41,645 nt of DNA from Rubrivivax sp. (GCA_027491255.1 JAIXWM010000092.1:1-41645), one strand, 5' to 3'. Positions 17,235-26,300 are shown, counted from the first letter of the stretch. The notes: generated from the letters alone by a model not told the origin. Program-made: numbers and translations.

Positions 17235-18404
17235 TCAACGCGCCCGCTCGCCAGCCAGGGCCAGGAGACCGGCGCTGACGACACCTTCGTACAGCGCGAC
17301 GGCGGCAAGGCCTTGCCGCTGCACGGCCGCCGCATTGCCGCCGGCGGCAGCCGCAGGCCGGGACGGCAGGTCCGCCGCGAGCACCTGCTGCGCGTGCTGG
17401 CGCAGGCCGGCAACGAGGGAGGCGCGCGTGATCGGCCGCGCGCGGTCGGCCCCTTCATGCAGCAGCCGCGCCTGGCGACCGGGGATCTCGAGCGCAGCCT
17501 GCGGACTGGTCTGCGCGCGCGCGGCAGGCATCAGCACGGCAAGGTAGAGGTCGTCCAGCGCCTTGGGCGACGCGCTCGCGGCGCCCACATCGGCGAGGTA
17601 GCGCTCGACGAAGCCGAGCTGTTCCCAGACGCTGCGCGAGGTGATCTCGGCGGCGCGCCCGCGCATGCCCACGCTGTCTGCGCCCCGGCCCTCGCCTTCG
17701 CAGAACTGCAGGATGCCGAAGCAGCGCCCGTTGCTGGCGCGGGGGTTGAAGCCGTCGCTTTCCATCAGGGCCACCTGGGCCAGGTCGTCCACGGAGAACC
17801 CTTGCGCGGCCGCGATGCCTTGGATGCGCTCGCGCACGCGATCGACGTCGGCCGCCGGGACGTAGCCCTTGCGCACCGCCCGGGCCAGCGTGGCCTCGAG
17901 CAGCGCGCCGGTGCCGGTGCCAGGGGCGCTACCGGTGGCGGAGGTGGCGGAGGTGGCAGGAGCGGCAGCAGGGGCCGCAGCTGGCGCGATCCGCGGCACC
18001 ACGGGCGCCGCAGACGGCACGGCAGGCGTGGCTGCCGCGGCCGCAGAAGGCGCCGAAGCCGCACCGCGCAGCACCGAGAAGTCCAGCGCATCAGCCACGA
18101 AGATGCGGGCGGGATCGGCGATGCCGTTGCGCGCGGCCACGTCCCTGACACCTTGGCGCACCGCGGTCACCGATGCGTCGCGGCCCAGGGCCTGCAGGCG
18201 CTGCGAGACCAGCTTCCAGAGCGTGTCGCCCTGGCGCACCACGACACGGTCACCGGCTTCGCCGAGGACGGCACCGGACACCACGCGCCAGCGAGGGCCG
18301 CCCTGGGCGTCCGTCGCCGCGGCGGCCAGGGCCGCGCGGCGCGGTGCCGGGGCGGGCGCGCCTGCCGCGGCGGTCAGCGGGGATCGTTCTGGAACCTGAG
18401 GCAC
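17235..18404 (-). CDS. LysM plus lysozyme/transglycosylase-like peptidoglycan hydrolase
   Basis: Probably cuts peptidoglycan so the rod can pass, replacing the missing FlgJ muramidase domain (inference). The 389 residues comprise a LysM domain (about 54-108: VVVRQGDTLWKLVSQRL, then VAARNGIADPARIF), an Ala/Pro-rich linker (about 112-168), and a lysozyme-fold-like domain (about 168-335). The last has a likely catalytic Glu215 in ALMESDGFNP, then GRCFGILQFCEG and VWEQLGFVERYLADVG, the order seen in SLT/phage-type transglycosylases. The start is a GTG with no clear ribosome site and could be wrong. No signal peptide is obvious, so export may use the flagellar type III route, as for FlgJ. It sits between flgB and the divergent flgA. 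Confidence 0.75.
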   Translation of the reverse strand: MPQVPERSPLTAAAGAPAPAPRRAALAAAATDAQGGPRWRVVSGAVLGEAGDRVVVRQGDTLWKLVSQRLQALGRDASVTAVRQGVRDVAARNGIADPARIFVADALDFSVLRGAASAPSAAAAATPAVPSAAPVVPRIAPAAAPAAAPATSATSATGSAPGTGTGALLEATLARAVRKGYVPAADVDRVRERIQGIAAAQGFSVDDLAQVALMESDGFNPRASNGRCFGILQFCEGEGRGADSVGMRGRAAEITSRSVWEQLGFVERYLADVGAASASPKALDDLYLAVLMPAARAQTSPQAALEIPGRQARLLHEGADRARPITRASLVAGLRQHAQQVLAADLPSRPAAAAGGNAAAVQRQGLAAVALYEGVVSAGLLALAGERAR

Positions 18405-18458
18405 GAGGTCGATCGTCCAGGGAAAGGGGGTCTGCGCAGCGGCGCTGTCGGGATTCCC

Positions 18459-18473
18459 TGGCCTCGTTCTTGC
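18459..18473 (+). promoter_or_regulatory. Sigma-54 promoter of flgA
   Basis: TGGCCTCGTTCTTGC (next base A) matches TGGCAC-N5-TTGC with the GG/GC pair correctly spaced and two changes in the non-core bases. It lies about 55 nt upstream of the flgA ATG in the divergent gap 18405-18527. Confidence 0.75.
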
Positions 18474-18527
18474 ACGCCGGCCGGGGGCTGTGGCGCGCCA
18501 CTCGCGTCAGCGCCACCCGCGACTCCC

Positions 18528-19394
18528 ATGCAATCTGCGTGCCGTTTCCGATTCCTCGTGCTCGTCAGGGTGTGGGCACTCCTGCTGTGCGGCGTCGTCA
18601 CGGGCGCCGCCGGCAACGACTTGCCGCCCAAGGCCGACGGCCCGTTGATCGAGGCCGCCCAGGCCTGGGCGCAGACGCAGCGCCCGACGGCACCGGCCGC
18701 GGGGGCGCTGTTCCTGCCACCCGACGCCCGCACGGCCGCGACGCCCTGCGCCAGCGGCTGGCGCTTCGACCTGCCCTTCTCCGACCTGCAGGCGGTGCGG
18801 GCGCGCTGCGCCCAGCCGCGACTGCAGGTCTTCCTGCGCTCGACCGTCGCGCTGCGGGGCGCGCAGGACCCGGCCGCGGCGCGGCCGCCTGCGGACCCGG
18901 GCGCGGGCCCGCCGGTGGCGCCTGAACGCCGCCCGGCAACGCCGCCGGCTCCAGGACGCGACGCGGCCACGACCGCCCTGCCCCCTCGGCCCCCCGAAAG
19001 CCGGCCGCGTCAGGTGCTGACGCTGCGCCAGGACCTGCGCCGCGGCGCGCTGCTCGAGGCCGCGAGCGTCACTGCGGCCACCCTCGACGTGCCGCTGCAG
19101 CGCGGCCTGGGCGACCCCATCGAAGACCCGGCAGGGCTCGAGCACATGGAACTGGTGCGCGACAAGCAGGCCGGCCAGGTGCTCTACACCAACGACATCC
19201 AGCCCACCCTGCTGGTGCGAAAAGGGCAGTTGATCGTCGTCACCATGCAGGGCGTGCCCGGACTGACGATCACGGCGAGGCTCGAAGCCCTGCAGGACGG
19301 GCGCTTCGGCGAGACCGTGCGACTGCGCAACCGCGAATCGGACCGCATCGTCAGCGCGGTGGTCGTCGGGCCGAACGCGGCCCGCCTACCCTGA
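18528..19394 (+). CDS. flgA: P-ring assembly chaperone FlgA
   Basis: Periplasmic chaperone for FlgI assembly. The ATG at 18528 gives 288 residues with a signal peptide (basic start MQSACRFRF, then a hydrophobic stretch to ...VTGAAG). A variable region follows, including a Pro/Ala-rich linker at about 110-155. The conserved C-terminal SAF/FlgA domain follows (RQDLRRGALLEAASV, then DKQAGQVLYTNDIQPTLLVRKGQLIVVTMQGVPGLTI, then RFGETVRLRNRESDRIVSAVVVG). The linker makes it longer than the enteric protein (about 219). The frame is open far upstream, but this ATG sits right before the signal peptide and downstream of the sigma-54 site. Confidence 0.92.
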   Translation: MQSACRFRFLVLVRVWALLLCGVVTGAAGNDLPPKADGPLIEAAQAWAQTQRPTAPAAGALFLPPDARTAATPCASGWRFDLPFSDLQAVRARCAQPRLQVFLRSTVALRGAQDPAAARPPADPGAGPPVAPERRPATPPAPGRDAATTALPPRPPESRPRQVLTLRQDLRRGALLEAASVTAATLDVPLQRGLGDPIEDPAGLEHMELVRDKQAGQVLYTNDIQPTLLVRKGQLIVVTMQGVPGLTITARLEALQDGRFGETVRLRNRESDRIVSAVVVGPNAARLP

Positions 19395-19438
19395 GCAGCA
19401 CCGGGAGCCCCGCATGCCAGACACTTCCGCTTCGACAC

Positions 19439-19465
19439 TAAAGTTCTCGTTCTTCGCGTCGAACC
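19439..19465 (+). promoter_or_regulatory. Probable sigma-28 promoter of flgM
   Basis: TAAAGTTC, an 11-nt spacer, then GTCGAACC, about 65 nt upstream of flgM. The -35 matches the FliA consensus at 7 of 8 positions. The -10 keeps G-CGA. A FliA-driven flgM promoter would let FlgM feed back on FliA. Confidence 0.7.
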
Positions 19466-19529
19466 TCTCCATGAGGAGTAGGATTTCAGTCATTCGACCG
19501 AGCCTGCGATCTGTTCAAGGAGCCTGACC

Positions 19530-19838
19530 ATGACCGACCCGATTTCGATGTACGGCCGCCTCGGGCGGTTCGACGCCGGGGTGCGCAGCGGTCAGAGCGA
19601 CCGGGCCAGCGAGTCTTCGGATGCGCCCCCCAGCGGCACCGGTGCGCTGGTCGCCGCCGCGCCGGCTCGCGACGAATTCGTGCTCAGCGAGGCCGCACGC
19701 AGCGCCTTGCAGGCCGACACCTTCGACCGCAGCAAGGTCGAAGCCATCAAGCTGGCGCTGCGCGACGGCAACTACCCGCTGGACAGCCGCCGCATCGCAG
19801 AGAGCTTCGTCGCCATCGAGCGGCTGATCGATGCCTGA
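19530..19838 (+). CDS. flgM: Anti-sigma-28 factor FlgM
   Basis: Cytoplasmic inhibitor of FliA, exported through the completed hook to release late gene expression. The 102-residue product is mostly disordered at the N-terminus. Its conserved C-terminal FliA-binding region reads DEFVLSEAARSALQADTFDRSKVEAIKLALRDGNYPLDSRRIAESFVAIERLI. AAGGAG lies 7 nt before the ATG. The last 8 nt overlap flgN. Confidence 0.96.
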   Translation: MTDPISMYGRLGRFDAGVRSGQSDRASESSDAPPSGTGALVAAAPARDEFVLSEAARSALQADTFDRSKVEAIKLALRDGNYPLDSRRIAESFVAIERLIDA

Positions 19839-20241
19839 GCCCCGGAGCGTCCCGGAAGCCCGCGGGCACGCGCTCGCACTGCTGCAACAACTCCTCGAAT
19901 CGCTCGACCAGGAGTTCGAAGCCCTCAAGCGCCGCGATCTGGGCTATTTCGAGCGTCTGCAACCCACCAAGGAACAGCTGCTGGCCCAGTTGTCGGCCTG
20001 GCAGACCGAGCCCGAGCGCGCTGCGGCGACCTTCGTTCACGACACCGAGTGCCGCGACTGGCTGCTGCGCTGCCGCGACGCCCACCGCCGCAACGAGACG
20101 CTGCTGCAGCGCCACCTCGAAGCCGTGCGGGGCGCCCTGCAGGCGCTGTCCGCCGGCACACCGCTCCAAGGCGTGGAGATCTACGACCGCCTCGGGCAGA
20201 TGCGCGGCCGCGGCGCCGGGCGCGGCATCGCCGAGGCCTGA
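19831..20241 (+). CDS. flgN: FlgK/FlgL export chaperone FlgN
   Basis: Cytoplasmic type III export chaperone for the junction proteins FlgK and FlgL. The 136-residue product is nearly all helical (ALALLQQLLESLDQEFEALKRRDLGYFERLQPTKEQLLAQL), with the C-terminal LSAGTPLQGVEIYDRLGQ segment typical of the family. Its ATG lies inside the end of flgM (8-nt overlap), so translation is coupled. It converges with the gene at 20260-20571 across 18 nt. Confidence 0.92.
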   Translation: MPEPRSVPEARGHALALLQQLLESLDQEFEALKRRDLGYFERLQPTKEQLLAQLSAWQTEPERAAATFVHDTECRDWLLRCRDAHRRNETLLQRHLEAVRGALQALSAGTPLQGVEIYDRLGQMRGRGAGRGIAEA

Positions 20242-20259
20242 GAGCCTGAGAGGTGGGCT

Positions 20260-20571
20260 TCACGCCCCTCGGGCTGCGTCGTGCTGACGCGCCTGCTCCG
20301 GACGCAGGCCCTGCAGCCAGTACACCCACGACAGGATGGCGGCCACGGCCGCGTACAGCGAGGGCGGAATCTCCTGGTCCAGGTCCAGACGCGCCAGCAG
20401 CGCGAGCAGCTGCGGGTCTTCGGTGACATGCACGCCCTGCAGCCGGGCCTCCTCGACGATGCGCCGCGCCAGGTCTTCGTCGCCCTTGGCGCTCACCACC
20501 GGGGCGCGCAGGCCGTCATAGCGCAAGGCCACGGCCTGGAAGGGGTAGGCGTCTCGCGGTGGACGTGGCAT
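20260..20571 (-). CDS. fhlB: FhlB: FlhB C-terminal-domain homologue
   Basis: A 103-residue protein matching the cytoplasmic C-terminal export-switch domain of FlhB (AVALRYDGLRAPVVSAKGDEDLARRIVEEARLQGVHVTEDPQLLALLARLDLDQEIPPSLYAAVAAILSWVYWLQG). It has no membrane part and no NPTH autocleavage motif. FhlB-type proteins can partly replace the cleaved FlhB C-terminal piece; here it pairs with a FliK-like gene just upstream, as in other proteobacteria. The ATG at 20571 has no strong ribosome site. The frame is open upstream through the 182-nt gap 20572-20753, so a longer N-terminus is possible. Confidence 0.88.
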   Translation of the reverse strand: MPRPPRDAYPFQAVALRYDGLRAPVVSAKGDEDLARRIVEEARLQGVHVTEDPQLLALLARLDLDQEIPPSLYAAVAAILSWVYWLQGLRPEQARQHDAARGA

Positions 20572-20753
20572 GGTGCGCACTCGTGCGGCCGTCACAGGCC
20601 GGGAAGGCTTGCGGCGCGCCCGCTCGGCGCGCCGCAACGATGCGTCTGCGGGCACAAACCGCAGCCACGGCTCGGGCCCCGGCAAGGGTTTGCAAGGAGG
20701 GGACGCGCTGTCTTGGCGTGCAAGGCGGACATGGGCGACAGACTCCCGGCCAT

Positions 20754-21962
20754 TCAGGCCCGGAGGTCCAGCACGGCGCCTGAGCGCGCAGTTGCCTGGG
20801 ACGGCACCGGATCGCGCCGCGCGCCGTGAATGACCTGGAAGCGCTCCAGCCGCAGGCCCTCGTCGCTCAGCAGGCCGCCCAGGCGCTGGGCGTCGGCGCG
20901 CGCGGCGTCGCACACCGCTTCGCGCTCGGCCCACATCACGAGCCCGATGCGACCGTCGGCCTCGACGCGTGTCTGCAGCCACAGCGGGCCCCAGGCCCCG
21001 CCGTGGCTGTGAATGTCCACCGTCCAGGCGCCGCCACCCGAAGGGTCGCCCTCGGCGGGCGGCGGGTCGCGGGCCAGCCGCACGGACAGCGGCGGCGCAT
21101 CCCGGAAACCCAGCGCCAGATGCAGCACCACGCCGCCGTCGGCGCTGGCCGCCAGGGACTGCAACTGCGCCGCCTCGACATCCTCCAGCGCCGAAGCCAG
21201 GGCGGCCGACGCCGGCCCGGTGTCGGCGTCGGCGTTGTTGAGCCGCGCCAGCAGGGCCAGCTTGACGTCGGACAGGCCCACGCGCTCGCCGCGCGCCAGC
21301 CGGGACTCGGCGAACAGTCCGCTGCGCCGCACCGCATCGCGCAGGGCAGCTCCGTCGAGCAAGCCCATGCTGATCAACGACGTCAGCGGCGGCGGGATGG
21401 GGGTCGCCGCCGCGGCGGCGGTGCCGGCAGACACCTGGGCAGGTGCCTGGGCGGGTGCCGGGCTGCCGACGGGCACGGACCGCAGGGCGGCGGTCCATGC
21501 GGCCAGGGTCGCGGGGCGCACGAGCAACTGGGCCCAGCGCGGTGGCAGGCCCGGCGGCCCGGACGGCTGCGGCGGGGGCGCCGCCGCAGCGCCCGGCGTG
21601 TCGGACCGGGGCAGACCCGCCGCCGGCACGGGCGGCTCGGGCGCAGCCTCGCGGCCGCGCACCGGCAGCAGCTGCGCGGAGCCGTTGGCCAGCAGCCGCA
21701 CCATCCAGGCCGTCATGGCCAGCGGCGATCCCGCGCCAGCGCGCGGCGACGCGCCGCCCGGCCACTCGATCACCCTGCCGTCGAGCAACAGCGTGAGGCG
21801 CTCGTTGCGGACCTCGACCGTGGGACGCACGATCTGGCCGTCGCTCAGCCCGAACTGGCGTACCTCCGCCACGCCGAGCACAGGGTAGGGCCCCGCCGGG
21901 AAGATGGCTGACGGCCGCGCCGCGAGCGAGACGGTCTCGGACCCGGGCAGGGGCAGGCTCAC
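20754..21962 (-). CDS. Second FliK-type hook-length control protein
   Basis: 402 residues from a GTG at 21962 preceded by GGGGAG about 8 nt upstream. The N-terminal half is variable, with Ala/Pro-rich stretches. The C-terminal part (about residues 230-395) resembles the Flg_hook domain, with VDIHSHGGAWGPLWLQTRVEADGRIGLVMWAE and LLSDEGLRLERFQVIHG. It likely senses hook length or tunes the export switch with FhlB just downstream (inference from family and context). The main fliK is at 40399-41645. Longer reading from 22187 would overlap the LysM gene and give a non-native composition, so the GTG is preferred. Confidence 0.75.
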   Translation of the reverse strand: MSLPLPGSETVSLAARPSAIFPAGPYPVLGVAEVRQFGLSDGQIVRPTVEVRNERLTLLLDGRVIEWPGGASPRAGAGSPLAMTAWMVRLLANGSAQLLPVRGREAAPEPPVPAAGLPRSDTPGAAAAPPPQPSGPPGLPPRWAQLLVRPATLAAWTAALRSVPVGSPAPAQAPAQVSAGTAAAAATPIPPPLTSLISMGLLDGAALRDAVRRSGLFAESRLARGERVGLSDVKLALLARLNNADADTGPASAALASALEDVEAAQLQSLAASADGGVVLHLALGFRDAPPLSVRLARDPPPAEGDPSGGGAWTVDIHSHGGAWGPLWLQTRVEADGRIGLVMWAEREAVCDAARADAQRLGGLLSDEGLRLERFQVIHGARRDPVPSQATARSGAVLDLRA

Positions 21963-21981
21963 GGGCGGGCTCCCCGCCCGG

Positions 21982-22563
21982 CTAGGGGTAGCGGATCCAG
22001 TTGCGGCGATCCGTGTCGAGCGCCGGCGTGGCAGCCCGTGCCGGCATGGCAGCCGGCGCGTGGGCGGGGGCAGGGGGCGCAGACCACTGGCGCTGCGGGT
22101 CGACGATACCGAGCACGTCGGCCGGGGTCGGCACGACCAGGGTCGAGCCGGCCACGAGCGATTGCGGGGTGCCGCGGGGAAAGGCACTGCGGTTCAGGCG
22201 CATGTAGGCCTCGCGCAGCACTTCGACGCGGAAGGGGCTGTCGCGCAGGGTGCGGGCGATCACGCGGTCCAGGGTCTCGCCACGCTGCAGCACGACCCGC
22301 GCGCGGGTCCCGGCGGCCTCGGCATGGGCTGCGCCGTCGGCCCGCGCGGCGCCGCCGCCGGCCTGCGGGTGCAGCAGGTGCTGCAGCGCCGCCTGACCCT
22401 GCTCGGACAGCCCCTCGACGGCCGTGGCCGCATGCGCGCGACCAGCGCCCAGCGCCGCGGCCACCAGGACGACAGGCCACAGACAGGCTCCCGCAGAGCC
22501 TGCGCGCGCCATCGGCGCGAACAGGGGGCGGGCCGCCGTCAGGAAGCGCTCGAATGCTTGCAT
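21982..22563 (-). CDS. Periplasmic LysM-type protein
   Basis: 193 residues with a signal peptide ending ...LGAGRAHA at about residue 45. A LysM-like domain follows at about 95-160 (VVLQRGETLDRVIARTL, then REAYMRLNRSAFPRGTPQSLVAGSTLVVPTPADVLGIV). The pattern resembles the LysM of FimV/HubP polar proteins more than that of hydrolases. No catalytic domain is seen. It probably binds peptidoglycan and may anchor the FlgT/FlgP structure encoded by the two upstream genes (inference). The start at 22563 is chosen because GGAG lies 8 nt upstream; a second in-frame ATG lies at 22581. Confidence 0.7.
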   Translation of the reverse strand: MQAFERFLTAARPLFAPMARAGSAGACLWPVVLVAAALGAGRAHAATAVEGLSEQGQAALQHLLHPQAGGGAARADGAAHAEAAGTRARVVLQRGETLDRVIARTLRDSPFRVEVLREAYMRLNRSAFPRGTPQSLVAGSTLVVPTPADVLGIVDPQRQWSAPPAPAHAPAAMPARAATPALDTDRRNWIRYP

Positions 22564-22591
22564 GGGCACATCTCCGGGCATGGTGCGGGCT

Positions 22592-23986
22592 TCACAGGGG
22601 CCAGGCCACCCAGCGCACGCCGGCACTGAGGCGGGGGCCGGCCACCTGGCGCAGCGCAACCTCGTTGGTGGATACCGAAACAACCTCGGCCAGGGCGGTC
22701 TGGCCCAGCGCGTCGGGCTCGAGCAGGCGCTCGGGCACGCGGGCACGGTCGGCGATGAAGACACGCTGCCCGGGCAGGAAGCCCGACTCCGGGCCGACCG
22801 GCAGCACCCAGCGCTGCTGCGGCGCCGCGACGACGTCGAAGCGCGGGAACTCGCAGGGCGCCAGCGTGGCCAGGACCTCGCGCCAGCGCTGCAGCAAGGC
22901 CTCGAGGGCCGCCTGTTCGGAGGCCCCGGCGAAAGCCTGCGGCGCCTGGCCGGCGAGGGGCTGGGTCTGACGCCAGAGCACGCGGCCGTCGCCGTCGTCG
23001 AAGACGAGGCTGGCAGACAGCCCGCCGGAGCCACCGGTGGCAGACGCCGTGAGATGCATGCGCAGCACGGCGCCCGACACCCGGGGCGGCGCGCCGATGA
23101 GGGCCTGCTGGTAGGCCGAGGGCGGCTGCGGCATGGCCGTTGCCGTGCCCACGGGCAGGCCGAACGCCGGCACCGGCACCTGCGCATACCAGCGCGGCAG
23201 GCTGGCACCCTGGCTCGCCCACCAGGCCCGGGTCTGCTGGGCCAGCAGCGCCGCCACCGCGGCATCGGGGCCGTGCAGGCGCGAATCCTGGCTGACTTCC
23301 AGCCGCACGGCCATGCGCCAGGGCCGCACGGCGTCCAGGCATTCCTGGGCGCTGACCGCGGAGCGCCGCCCCGCCGGCTCGACGAGCGCCTGGACGTTCC
23401 AGCGGCGTTGCTTTTCGTCGCGCTCGGGTTTCTCGGGCTCCAGGTACTCCAGCACCCGCACCCCCCGCAAGCGAAGCTGGCTGTGCCATTGGGTCGATTC
23501 GTGCAGGGCGCCACTCTCGTCGACCCAGGCCGAGCTGACGACCCGGGTGGGGGCGCTGGTGGCGGCATCGATGAGTGAAGCCCGGATGGCCTGCAGCAGC
23601 TTTTCCGGGTCGTCCACCGGCGCCGCAACAGCAGCCACGGCCGCGGGAACGGCGGCGGGTGCCACGGCGCCCGCTCTGGCAGCGGCCGCCGGTCGTGCCG
23701 CGGCAGCGGGGGGGCGCGCGGTGGCGGGCGGACGCGCGGCAGCAGGCGCAGGCGCGCGGGCGGCACCAGACGCTGCGGGTGCGGGTGCGGGTGCGGGTGC
23801 AGCTGCAGGCGCAGGAGCGGCTGCGGATGCGGCGCCGCGGGGTGCGTTCTGGGCCGCCACACCTTCCGACAGCGCAGCCAGGAGCAGACCCGCCAGGCAG
23901 CCGACCGCGCACGCGCCCAGGGTGTGCGGCCTGTGCAAGCCTGCGCGCCGTCGGTCCACGCTCCTGGTCAAGGCGCCCCCCGCCAC
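22592..23986 (-). CDS. flgT: FlgT-like periplasmic ring protein
   Basis: 464 residues with a secretion signal (hydrophobic LGACAVGCLAGLLLAAL, cut near ...GVAAQ) and a long Ala/Pro-rich stretch at about 47-120. Folded domains follow. The first resembles the FlgT N-terminal domain (LLQAIRASLIDAATSAPTRVVSSAW). The last (about 400-464: GFLPGQRVFIADRARVPE, then TALAEVVSVSTNEVALRQV, then GVRWVAWPL) resembles the SH3-like FlgT C-terminal domain. In Vibrio, FlgT forms the H ring around the LP ring and helps recruit stators. The GTG start lies 7 nt after the flgP stop. Assignment is by motif order and by the flgP neighbour. Four tandem 6-bp units occur at 23775-23798. Confidence 0.68.
   Translation of the reverse strand: MAGGALTRSVDRRRAGLHRPHTLGACAVGCLAGLLLAALSEGVAAQNAPRGAASAAAPAPAAAPAPAPAPAASGAARAPAPAAARPPATARPPAAAARPAAAARAGAVAPAAVPAAVAAVAAPVDDPEKLLQAIRASLIDAATSAPTRVVSSAWVDESGALHESTQWHSQLRLRGVRVLEYLEPEKPERDEKQRRWNVQALVEPAGRRSAVSAQECLDAVRPWRMAVRLEVSQDSRLHGPDAAVAALLAQQTRAWWASQGASLPRWYAQVPVPAFGLPVGTATAMPQPPSAYQQALIGAPPRVSGAVLRMHLTASATGGSGGLSASLVFDDGDGRVLWRQTQPLAGQAPQAFAGASEQAALEALLQRWREVLATLAPCEFPRFDVVAAPQQRWVLPVGPESGFLPGQRVFIADRARVPERLLEPDALGQTALAEVVSVSTNEVALRQVAGPRLSAGVRWVAWPL
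23775..23798. repeat. Four tandem GCGGGT hexamers inside flgT
   Basis: Four perfect 6-bp copies encode alternating Pro-Ala in the linker of the FlgT-like protein. Gain or loss of units keeps the frame and would change only linker length. Confidence 0.85.
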
Positions 23987-23993
23987 GGCCGGG

Positions 23994-24569
23994 TCACTGG
24001 GCGCGCCGGGCGCGCTGCTTCGAGGCGAGCTGACCCAGGTACAGCAGCCGCAGGTCGTTGACGACCGCGCTGTCCAGCGACAGCGAGGTCTCGTAGGTGT
24101 CGTCGCCCACCGGCGAGATGCTCACCAGCACGGCGCCGTAGATCACCCCTTCGACCTTGGCGCGGAAGGTGTCGCTCATCACGGTCATGTCGGCCACGGT
24201 GGTCGTCGCGTCCAGATACTGACCGTAGACCTGCTCGGTCAGCGACCGGTAGGCGTCGAGCTTGGAGGCCCGGATCGCCAGCAGGCGCTGCTGGGCCGGG
24301 TTGCTGTGCTTCTGCACGCTGACGACCGCGTAGCCCGTGGCCACCAGCGTGTCGCGCTTCTCGATCAAGGGCTCGATCATCGACACCGGCGGGCTCGGCG
24401 CCCGGACGCCGGCGGACATTTCCGCCTTGAGTTCCTTGGCGTTCATGTCGCGAACGGGCCGGGCAGGCTCCGCGGCGTTCTCGCCCATGGGCGGCAGCGC
24501 CACGTGCTGACAGGCCGACAGACCCAGGGCTGCCAGGCACAGCGCCCACGTGCGGCTTCGATTGAACAT
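23994..24569 (-). CDS. flgP: Outer-membrane lipoprotein FlgP
   Basis: 191 residues from the ATG at 24569, with AGGAGG 9 nt upstream. A lipoprotein signal has the lipobox LSAC with Cys at residue 20. The body matches the LPP20/FlgP family (KRDTLVATGYAVVSVQKHSNPAQQRLLAIRASKLDAYRSLTEQVYG, then FRAKVEGVIYGAVLVSI). FlgP is part of the Vibrio outer-membrane ring and of the Campylobacter basal disk, and is needed for motility there. It heads a run flgP-flgT-lysM-fliK2-fhlB with a sigma-54-like site 70 nt upstream. No FlgO homologue is seen. Confidence 0.85.
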   Translation of the reverse strand: MFNRSRTWALCLAALGLSACQHVALPPMGENAAEPARPVRDMNAKELKAEMSAGVRAPSPPVSMIEPLIEKRDTLVATGYAVVSVQKHSNPAQQRLLAIRASKLDAYRSLTEQVYGQYLDATTTVADMTVMSDTFRAKVEGVIYGAVLVSISPVGDDTYETSLSLDSAVVNDLRLLYLGQLASKQRARRAQ

Positions 24570-24641
24570 CGGCACTCCCTCCTGACGATGCGAACAACGG
24601 CGGCGCAAGACACCCCGCCGTCAAGGATTCGGCGTCCGCAT

Positions 24642-24656
24642 GCAAGTCTTGAGCCC
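24642..24656 (-). promoter_or_regulatory. Probable sigma-54 promoter of flgP
   Basis: Minus strand GGGCTCAAGACTTGC (next base A): GG and GC are spaced as in TGGCAC-N5-TTGC, with 4 of 6 matches in the -24 element and a full TTGC. It lies immediately after the stop of the upstream SPOR gene and about 70 nt before flgP. Confidence 0.6.
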
Positions 24657-24658
24657 GG

Positions 24659-26026
<1,368 letters not shown>

Positions 26027-26099
26027 GACCCGACCCCCGGGCCCGGACCACCCGGCGGGACGGCGCCCGCGCACGCGCACACGCACGCGCAGTTGAACG

Positions 26100-26300
26100 A
26101 ATCTGGTCGCCTCATGGAACAGGGAATGTATTCCGCGAGAGTTTCTATCTTTACGAACACTTTACATTTCTTTTGCATATTCATCGGATAACATCCGCCA
26201 ACTCTTCGACAGGTGTCAAATCGCCGACAGGCGCCCGGGCGCCGGGCTCAACACCCCCGCGGAGCACCCGCCAAAGTCATGTCGAACAAGCAGTAAGAGG
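26100..26300. promoter_or_regulatory. AT-rich divergent control region of the sigma-54 activator gene
   Basis: The 274-nt gap 26027-26300 holds no gene. Positions 26120-26210 are far more AT-rich than the rest of the window (TTTACA, TTGCATATTCAT and GATAACAT runs), as expected for promoters. A perfect 14-bp palindrome (GGCGCCCGGGCGCC) lies at 26230-26243. A five-codon frame at 26279-26296 ends 4 nt before the activator ATG. No single -35/-10 pair could be fixed with confidence. Confidence 0.45.

Noticed and set aside
16476..18527. Upstream extension of flgA to a 972-codon protein
   Set aside because: The upstream part is antisense to flgC, flgB and the LysM-hydrolase gene. The signal peptide and sigma-54 promoter place the start at 18528.
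20250..20270. Terminator between flgN and fhlB
   Set aside because: A short imperfect stem with bulges and no T-run; too weak to call.
20572..21765. Extension of fhlB into a 501-codon frame
   Set aside because: It overlaps the FliK-type gene in another frame and has a shadow-like composition; only the last 103 codons match FhlB.
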